This document shows, in pieces, positions 55,429 to 61,241 of a stretch of 61,241 bases of DNA. This stretch comes from Flavobacteriales bacterium (lineage in GTDB: Bacteria; Bacteroidota; Bacteroidia; Flavobacteriales_D; Sanyastnellaceae), in assembly GCA_002862785.1 (NCBI GenBank), contig PKDZ01000050.1:1-61241 (forward strand). The letters run 5' to 3'. Numbering within the stretch: position 1 is the stretch's first letter; every line of letters begins with the position of its first letter. The position numbers were made by a program, and so were the translations under genes. The notes under the pieces were generated by a model, which was not told where the DNA came from, ran no database searches, and worked only from the letters and a program-made list of their open reading frames with translations.

Positions 55429-55436
55429 CAAAGAAA
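55429..55436 (-). promoter_or_regulatory. Possible -7 box 5 nt from the DUF72 gene start
   Basis: Reads TTTCTTTG on the minus strand, one mismatch to TAnnTTTG, ending 5 nt before the preferred GTG start. Confidence 0.3.
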
Positions 55437-55497
55437 ACCGCGACGGGCACATGACCATTGTGGGCGGGGCATCAGGCCCGACCATCTTGCCCGCAAC

Positions 55498-56208
55498 ATG
55501 GCCCGCCGCCTCGCCCTCCATTGGGTCCGGGAAACCGGCCGCGCGCTGGAAGCAGTCCTCAATCCCCGGCGGTGTGCGTCCTGCCATGGAGTACTGACCC
55601 GGGAAGAAAACGAGTGGTGCAGCCCCTGCGCCTTCTCGTGGACCCGATGCCCAACCAATCCACGACTGCGGTTCGACAAACCCGAGCACTGGAGTCACGG
55701 CTGGGCCTGGCTGAGAAACGGGCCAGACCGGCTCGAATCCCGACTCGTACACAGCCTGAAGTATGGGGTCCGAAGCGAGGTGGGCGTCCGGCTGGGACGG
55801 GCCATGGCAAAGGAATGGACCCCCTCGGGAATCCAACCGGCTCATTGGGCCGTCGTGCCCATCCCCCTCCACCGGAGGAAGCAACGGCAACGGGGCTTCA
55901 ACCAGAGCGAGGCATTGGCCCGAGGCTGGGCTGAAATCACCAGAATGACCATCGCCGACGTCTTGATTCGCCCCCGGTCAGGCCGGTCCCTGACCCAACT
56001 CGATCGGCATCAGCGCATCCGCAGCACGAAGGGCCTGTACATCCCTGACCCCGCCCTCGATTCCACTTGGTCGAACGGGTTGGACGGGTGTCTCCTCCTC
56101 GACGATGTGGTCACGACCGGCTCCACGTTGGCCTCGGCGCGCAACGCCTTGGCGTCGGTCTGGAAGGGCCCGATCGGGTTCATCACCCTCCTCGACGCCA
56201 TCCGGTGA
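55498..56208 (+). CDS. comF: ComF-family phosphoribosyltransferase-like protein
   Basis: 236 residues from the ATG at 55498. An N-terminal zinc-finger-like cluster (CASCHG and CSPC) and a C-terminal type I phosphoribosyltransferase fold with the PRPP loop CLLLDDVVTTGSTLASAR are both present. RKQRQRGFNQSEALARG is the ComF hallmark. Members support DNA uptake or, in some bacteria, salvage; the role here is not fixed. The frame is open back to 55258 but lacks family similarity there. It converges on secA with 9 nt between. Confidence 0.92.
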   Translation: MARRLALHWVRETGRALEAVLNPRRCASCHGVLTREENEWCSPCAFSWTRCPTNPRLRFDKPEHWSHGWAWLRNGPDRLESRLVHSLKYGVRSEVGVRLGRAMAKEWTPSGIQPAHWAVVPIPLHRRKQRQRGFNQSEALARGWAEITRMTIADVLIRPRSGRSLTQLDRHQRIRSTKGLYIPDPALDSTWSNGLDGCLLLDDVVTTGSTLASARNALASVWKGPIGFITLLDAIR

Positions 56209-56217
56209 TGCTCACAA

Positions 56218-59200
56218 TCAGAGGCCGTGGCACTTCTTGTACTTCTTGCCAGAACCGCAGGGACAAGGCTCGTTGGGAAGCACCTTCTTCTCTACCCGGA
56301 CCGGCTCGGCCTTGGGGGGAGGGGGAGGCGGCATGCCGGGGGCACCAGCACCACCAGGAGCAGCGCCCCGTCCAGCCTGAGACCGGGCGGCGGCCATGCG
56401 CTGCTCGTTGAGGTTCTGGACCCCCTGCTTGGAGGTCTGGACCCGAGGCTGCTGGACCGGCCGGGCTCCCGGGGCGCGGCGCACCTGATCAGGCTGGCTT
56501 GGGAGCTGGCACTTCAGCAGGAAGCTGGCCACGTCCTGGTTCATCTTCTGCACCATGTGCTTGAAGAGCTCGTAGGACTCGAACTTGTAAATGAGGAGCG
56601 GATCCTTCTGCTCGAAACGGGCGTGCTGCACGTTGGAGCGGAGGTCGTCCATGTTGCGGAGGTGCTCCTTCCACAGCTGGTCAAGCACACCGAGGACCAC
56701 CGACTTCTCGAGCTCGTCGACGAGGGAGGTGCCGGAACTGTCTACCGCATCCTGGATGTTGGCGAGCACCTGCATGTTGCGCCGTCCATCCGTGAAGGGG
56801 ACGGCGATGTTGACGAACTGGTTCGAGTCGTCCTCGTAGACGCGTTGGATCACTGGGTGAGCGTGCGCGGCGAGGGAGGCCATGCGGTCATGGTAGTGCT
56901 TTTCGGCTGTACCGTGCAGGGATTGAACTTGGGCCTCCGGCGCGCCGATTCCGAATTCCGCGGACGGGAACGGGGGGTCGACACCGAGTTCGGCGAGGCT
57001 CCGAATCCGGAGTCCGTCAAAGTCCTTGGACGGCGAGAACTCCCCGATAAGCTGGTCCGACAGCTCGTAGAACATGCCGGAGATGTCGAATTTCAGACGC
57101 TCCCCATGGAGGGCATTGCGGCGGCGGCGGTAGATGACCTCCCGCTGGCTGTTCATGACGTCGTCGTACTCGAGCAGGCGCTTCCGGACTCCGAAGTTGT
57201 TTTCCTCCACCTTCCGCTGGGCGCGCTCGATGGATTTCGTGATCATGGAGTGCTGGATGACCTCGCCCTCCTGGTGGCCGAGTCGGTCCATCATCTTGGA
57301 GACCCGCTCGCTCTGAAAGAGGCGCATCAGGTCGTCCTCGAGGGAGACGTAGAACTGACTGCTGCCCGGATCCCCCTGACGTCCGGAACGGCCCCGCAAC
57401 TGGCGGTCTACCCGGCGGCTGTCGTGGCGCTCCGTGCCGATGATGGCCAGACCGCCTGCGGCCTTGACCTCCTCGGTCAACTTGATGTCGGTTCCGCGAC
57501 CCGCCATGTTGGTGGCGATGGTCACGGCGCCCGGCTGGCCCGCCTTGGCCACCACCTCGGCCTCCGCCTGGTGGCGCTTCGCATTGAGCACCTGGTGGTC
57601 AATCTTCCGCATGTCCAGCATGCGGCTCAAGAGCTCGCTGACCTCGACCGTCGTGGTGCCGACGAGCACCGGCCGGCCGGCGTCCCGGAGCTTGACCACA
57701 TCGTCGATGACCGCGTTGTATTTCTCACGCGCCGTCTTGAAGACGAGGTCCTCCTCATCCAGCCGGGCGATGGGCCGGTTGGTCGGAATGGACATCACAT
57801 CGAGCTTGTAGATGTCCCACAGCTCCTGAGCCTCCGTCTCAGCAGTACCGGTCATGCCGGCCAGCTTGTGGTACATCCGGAAGTAGTTCTGGAGCGTGAC
57901 CGTGGCGTACGTCTGGGTCGCGGCCTCGATGCGGACACCCTCCTTGGCCTCGATGGCCTGGTGCAATCCATCGGAGTAGCGGCGCCCCTCCATGATTCGG
58001 CCGGTCTGCTCGTCGACAATCTTGACCTTGTTGTCCATGACCACGTAGTCGACGTCCTTCTCGAACAGGGCGTACGACTTGAGCAACTGGTTCATCGTGT
58101 GGAGACGGGCGGATTTGATTCCCTGCTCGCGGAACAGCGCCTCCCGCTTCTCCTGCTTCACGGCATCGGAATCCTCAGAGGCATCGATGGCCACGAGCGT
58201 GCCAGGCACATCGGGCATGGTGAAGAAGTGGTCGTCCTCCATGTTGGCCGTCAGGGTCGCAATGCCCTTCTCGGTCAGTTCGACCTGGTTCTGCTTCTCG
58301 TCGATGACGAAGAAGAGCTCCTCATCGGCCTCCGGCATGGCGCGCTTGTTGTCCTGCAGATAGTAGGACTCGGTCTTGAGCATTTGCTGGCGAATGCCCT
58401 CCTCGCTCAGAAACTTGATGAGCGGTTTCGTCTTGGGCAGGCCGCGGTAGGCGCGGAACAGGGCGAGCCCCCCAGTGCGGACAGTCTCCTTGTCGGCCCC
58501 TTCCGTGCCGAGCTTCTTCTTGGCCTCCGTGATGAACCCGTTGACCGCCTGACGTTGCTTCTGGACGAGCTGGACCACCTTCGGCTTGAGCTGTTCGAAT
58601 TCGTGCTCGTCGCCCTTGGGTGTGGGACCGGAGATGATCAACGGAGTCCGTGCCTCGTCGATGAGGACGCTGTCCACCTCGTCGACAATGGCGTAGTGGT
58701 GCTTGCGCTGGACAAGCTGGTCCGGGCGCATGGCCATGTTGTCCCGGAGGTAATCAAAGCCGAACTCGTTGTTGGTGCCGTACACGATGTCGCAGCGGTA
58801 GGCCGCCCGGCGCTGCTCCGAATTCGGCTGGTGCCGATCGATGCAGTCCACGGTCAGCCCGTGGAACTGGAAGATGGGGCCCATCCATTCACAGTCCCGG
58901 CGGGCCAGGTAATCGTTCACGGTCACGAGGTGGACCCCCCGGCCAGTCAACGCGTTCAAGAAAACCGGCAGTGTGGCCACCAGGGTCTTGCCCTCTCCGG
59001 TCTGCATCTCGGCCACCTTGCCCCGGTGGAGGGCCACGCCGCCGATGAGCTGGACATCATAATGGACCATACTCCACTCGACCGTGGATCCGGCTGCGTT
59101 CCACTGGCTCGCCCAATGCGCCCGGTCGCCTTCGATCCGCACGAAGTCGCGAGCGGCAGCGAGGTCCCGGTCCATGTCCGTCGCGGCCACGTCCACATCG

Positions 59201-59589
59201 CCGTCCGCCGAAAACCGGCGAGCCGTCTCCTTCAACACGGCAAACGCCTCTGGCATCACCTCTTCGAGGACCTCTTCGAGACCGGCGTCAATGTCCTTCT
59301 GCAGGCCGTCGACCTGGTCGTAAAGGGCTTCCTTCGCCTCGAAGGACATGGCGGGATTGGCCGCCACCTGCGCCTTCAATTCATCCGATTCGGACACCAG
59401 CCCCTCGACGTGAGCCAGAATGCGGGCGCGGAGGTTGCGACTCCGCTCGCGAAGTCCATCCGCGGTGAGCGACTGCATCTCGGAGTCAAACGACTTGATG
59501 GCGTCAATCGCCGGCTGGATGGCTTGCCCGTCTGAAGCCGCCTTGTCTCCGACGAGGCGCTTGACGATCTTATTGAAGGCTCCAATCAT
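56218..59589 (-). CDS. secA: Preprotein translocase ATPase SecA
   Basis: Motor that pushes proteins through SecYEG, the first export step for the T9SS cargo in this window. 1123 residues from the ATG at 59589 (MIGAFNKIVKRLVGDK). Walker A MQTGEGKTLVATLPVF, the DEAD-like region VDEVDSVLIDEARTPLI, the second nucleotide fold MAGRGTDIKLTEEV, and a C-terminal zinc-binding tail EPCPCGSGKKYKKCHGL. A Pro/Gly/Ala-rich linker precedes the tail. The frame is open to 59655, but those residues are not SecA-like. Confidence 0.97.
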   Translation of the reverse strand: MIGAFNKIVKRLVGDKAASDGQAIQPAIDAIKSFDSEMQSLTADGLRERSRNLRARILAHVEGLVSESDELKAQVAANPAMSFEAKEALYDQVDGLQKDIDAGLEEVLEEVMPEAFAVLKETARRFSADGDVDVAATDMDRDLAAARDFVRIEGDRAHWASQWNAAGSTVEWSMVHYDVQLIGGVALHRGKVAEMQTGEGKTLVATLPVFLNALTGRGVHLVTVNDYLARRDCEWMGPIFQFHGLTVDCIDRHQPNSEQRRAAYRCDIVYGTNNEFGFDYLRDNMAMRPDQLVQRKHHYAIVDEVDSVLIDEARTPLIISGPTPKGDEHEFEQLKPKVVQLVQKQRQAVNGFITEAKKKLGTEGADKETVRTGGLALFRAYRGLPKTKPLIKFLSEEGIRQQMLKTESYYLQDNKRAMPEADEELFFVIDEKQNQVELTEKGIATLTANMEDDHFFTMPDVPGTLVAIDASEDSDAVKQEKREALFREQGIKSARLHTMNQLLKSYALFEKDVDYVVMDNKVKIVDEQTGRIMEGRRYSDGLHQAIEAKEGVRIEAATQTYATVTLQNYFRMYHKLAGMTGTAETEAQELWDIYKLDVMSIPTNRPIARLDEEDLVFKTAREKYNAVIDDVVKLRDAGRPVLVGTTTVEVSELLSRMLDMRKIDHQVLNAKRHQAEAEVVAKAGQPGAVTIATNMAGRGTDIKLTEEVKAAGGLAIIGTERHDSRRVDRQLRGRSGRQGDPGSSQFYVSLEDDLMRLFQSERVSKMMDRLGHQEGEVIQHSMITKSIERAQRKVEENNFGVRKRLLEYDDVMNSQREVIYRRRRNALHGERLKFDISGMFYELSDQLIGEFSPSKDFDGLRIRSLAELGVDPPFPSAEFGIGAPEAQVQSLHGTAEKHYHDRMASLAAHAHPVIQRVYEDDSNQFVNIAVPFTDGRRNMQVLANIQDAVDSSGTSLVDELEKSVVLGVLDQLWKEHLRNMDDLRSNVQHARFEQKDPLLIYKFESYELFKHMVQKMNQDVASFLLKCQLPSQPDQVRRAPGARPVQQPRVQTSKQGVQNLNEQRMAAARSQAGRGAAPGGAGAPGMPPPPPPKAEPVRVEKKVLPNEPCPCGSGKKYKKCHGL

Positions 59590-60052
59590 GTGGGTCAGGT
59601 CATCCCGTTTCAGTGCATGCGGTACAATGCGATGCCGCGCAAGGGATGTGGACAAAATTAAGGGCCAATGCCTCTCGAATCCTTCCCAAAGGTTGTGACC
59701 AAATCAAGGCCTGACGGGGAGTCCGATTGCTCCCGGCCTTCCCTTTTTCTCCATGCACGCCAAACGACCACCCAGGCCCATATCAACAGGTTAACCCATT
59801 CGTTATCAGGGAATAAGTTCGGCCGTCACACATCGTGTTGACAAAAGAACCCGCCTGTTCATCCTTTCGGATTGCCCAACCCCAAAGCCATCTGCAGATT
59901 TGAAGTCCGCCCTTTCGGAAGAGATTCCTGAGGGCAAGACATTGAAAACGAACACTCCAGAAATCCTCTCCATGATTGACGAGCAGAACGGCATCCCGCA
60001 GGACCAAAATGAAGACATGACCACGGCCGTTGGCCAAGAGGAGTCGGGACAG
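59590..60052. other. Intergenic region between divergent secA and nrdB
   Basis: 463 nt without a firm gene. It holds the secA -7 box (59653-59660), an isolated GGGAG/CTCCC hairpin followed by a T tract (59717-59748, plus strand), and an open frame in phase with nrdB from a TTG at 59900 through an ATG at 59972. That frame shows weaker codon bias than nrdB and no family similarity. No tRNA or known riboswitch was recognised. Confidence 0.5.
59653..59660 (-). promoter_or_regulatory. -7 box for secA
   Basis: Reads TAATTTTG on the minus strand, an exact TAnnTTTG, 63 nt before the secA ATG. No convincing -33 TTG at standard spacing. Confidence 0.4.
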
Positions 60053-61066
60053 ATGTCCATCGACGCCGTTCTGCCGGAAAACACGGCGGTGACGGAACCA
60101 ATCTTGGAGGACAACCCGAACCGTTTCGTCCTGTTCCCGATTCAGCACGACGACATCTGGGCCTTCTACAAGAAGTCAGAAGCCAGCTTCTGGACGGCAG
60201 AAGAGATCGACCTCGCAGCCGACCTCGTGGACTGGAGTGAGAAGCTCAATGACGATGAGCGCTACTTCATCAAGCACATCCTCGCCTTTTTCGCCGCCTC
60301 CGACGGCATCGTCAACGAGAATCTTGCTGAGAATTTCGTGGCGGAAGTCCAATACACCGAAGCCAAGTTCTTCTACGGCTTCCAGATCATGATGGAGAAC
60401 ATCCACTCGGAGACCTACTCCCTCCTGATTGACACCTACATCAAGGACAAGGAGGAGAAGAACAAGCTCTTCAACGCCATCGAGACCCTCGACTGCGTCA
60501 AGAAGAAGGCCGACTGGGCCCTCGAGTGGATTGAGAACGGCAGCTTCGCCGAGCGCATCGTCGCCTTCGCCGCCGTGGAGGGCATCTTCTTCAGCGGCAG
60601 CTTCTGCTCCATCTTCTGGCTCAAGAAGCGCGGCCTCATGCCCGGCCTGAGCTTCTCCAACGAGCTCATCTCCCGCGACGAAGGCATGCACTGCGACTTC
60701 GCCTGCCTGCTCTACACCCGTCACCTGGTCAACAAGATGCCGAAGGCGACCGTCGAGAAAATCATCCGCGACGCCGTGGAGATTGAAAAGGAATTCATTT
60801 GCGACGCACTTCCTGTCCGCCTGATCGGCATGAATTCCGACCTGATGAGCCAGTACATCGAGTTCGTCGCCGACCGCCTGCTGGTGGAACTCGGCAACGA
60901 GAAGATTTACAACACGGCCAATCCGTTCGACTTCATGGAAATGATCTCCCTGCAGGGCAAGACCAACTTTTTCGAAAAGCGCGTCGCCGAGTACCAGAAG
61001 GCGGGGGTCAGCAACACGTCAGATGACAACGCGAACCACGGCTTCACCCTGGACGCGGACTTCTGA
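60053..61066 (+). CDS. nrdB: Ribonucleotide reductase small subunit (class Ia, R2)
   Basis: Holds the diiron site and tyrosyl radical for dNTP synthesis. 337 residues from the ATG at 60053. Motifs resemble eukaryote-like R2: [28 protein letters not shown] (iron ligand Asp), [17 protein letters not shown] (Glu), EAKFFYGFQ with the radical Tyr, [12 protein letters not shown] (Glu/His), and [15 protein letters not shown]. The C-terminus FTLDADF matches the usual docking tail for the large subunit. An ATG at 59972 would add 27 residues and cannot be excluded. nrdA is not in the window but may lie just beyond it. Confidence 0.93.
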   Translation: MSIDAVLPENTAVTEPILEDNPNRFVLFPIQHDDIWAFYKKSEASFWTAEEIDLAADLVDWSEKLNDDERYFIKHILAFFAASDGIVNENLAENFVAEVQYTEAKFFYGFQIMMENIHSETYSLLIDTYIKDKEEKNKLFNAIETLDCVKKKADWALEWIENGSFAERIVAFAAVEGIFFSGSFCSIFWLKKRGLMPGLSFSNELISRDEGMHCDFACLLYTRHLVNKMPKATVEKIIRDAVEIEKEFICDALPVRLIGMNSDLMSQYIEFVADRLLVELGNEKIYNTANPFDFMEMISLQGKTNFFEKRVAEYQKAGVSNTSDDNANHGFTLDADF

Positions 61067-61241
61067 TATCCACCGGGGGAAAGTTCACAACTGACCCCAC
61101 CCCTTCCGGAAATCAGGCGCCGGAATTCTGAAATTGAAAGTGCCGACCGAACGATGAATCCAATGCGCTGGGTCTTCCTTCGGCTTCCGAACCAACCTTA
61201 ACGAAACAACCTCCAGGCCGGAGCCTTGTCGCCCCGGTCAT
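61067..61241. other. Non-coding end of window after nrdB
   Basis: 175 nt with no convincing gene, promoter or terminator. A short frame from an ATG near 61154 ends within 20 codons. The last bases (GTCAT) could be the start codon of a minus-strand gene or simply intergenic. Confidence 0.4.

Noticed and set aside
56227-59535. 1102-residue plus-strand frame
   Set aside because: Antisense shadow of secA.
61154-61241. Start of nrdA at the window end
   Set aside because: The only plus-strand ATG frame closes within 20 codons, so no nrdA start is visible.

Overview
The window is a 61 kb stretch of a GC-rich member of the Bacteroidota. I cannot name the genus. The lineage call rests on four things: an alternative complex III (actABCDEF) operon running into cytochrome oxidase genes; PorZ and several exported proteins with type IX secretion (T9SS) sorting tails, both the ordinary type-A tail and the gliding-motility (CHU_C, type-B) tail; a DUF2723 membrane protein; and repeated TAnnTTTG-type -7 promoter boxes. 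Almost all of the DNA is coding and genes are tightly packed. I see no rRNA, tRNA, CRISPR array, insertion sequence or prophage. It reads as ordinary chromosome.

Layout. 1-3.3 kb: a partial small gene, trhO (tRNA hydroxylation), queG (queuosine) and ruvB (Holliday junction helicase). 3.3-15.3 kb: a respiratory operon on the minus strand, actA-B-C-D-E-F-coxB-coxA, closed by a clear intrinsic terminator. It takes electrons from quinol to oxygen. Oxidase subunits III and IV are not next to it. 15.4-19.2 kb: a SPOR-domain secreted protein coupled to a PorZ-like T9SS protein, and an AlbA_2/Schlafen-fold protein. 19.3-24.2 kb: rimP-nusA-infB on the plus strand, followed by a gene scar that appears to fuse the start of a methionine aminotransferase to the end of an omega-amidase. 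24.2-28.5 kb: DUF2200, an acyl-CoA dehydrogenase, a divergent pseudouridine synthase, rnhA, a MarC-family protein and purN. 28.5-32.3 kb: a 1290-residue DUF2723 protein.

32.4-43.4 kb: a large acidic, cysteine-containing repeat protein with a T9SS tail; an operon GH3-udk-ArsC-like-EamA-3-hydroxyanthranilate dioxygenase; then two T9SS cargo proteins of similar architecture in tandem. 43.5-50.7 kb: gcvP, a UbiA-like membrane protein, hemL, kynU and a KtrA-type potassium channel regulator. 50.7-56.2 kb: a CHU_C-tailed protein, an Ig-like lipoprotein, free methionine sulfoxide reductase, DUF72 and comF. 56.2-61.2 kb: secA and nrdB.

The main themes are aerobic respiration, cell-surface export through T9SS (PorZ, cargo proteins, SecA for the inner-membrane step) and housekeeping. 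kynU and 3-hydroxyanthranilate dioxygenase, 13 kb apart, point to tryptophan-to-NAD synthesis or kynurenine use. The most unusual items are a His/Asp-rich, coiled-coil-flanked insertion inside the CuA domain of CoxB; a recurring placement of the -7 box only 4-7 nt from the start codon, which suggests leaderless mRNAs; a perfect palindrome embedded in two back-to-back -7 boxes; and the aminotransferase/omega-amidase deletion scar.
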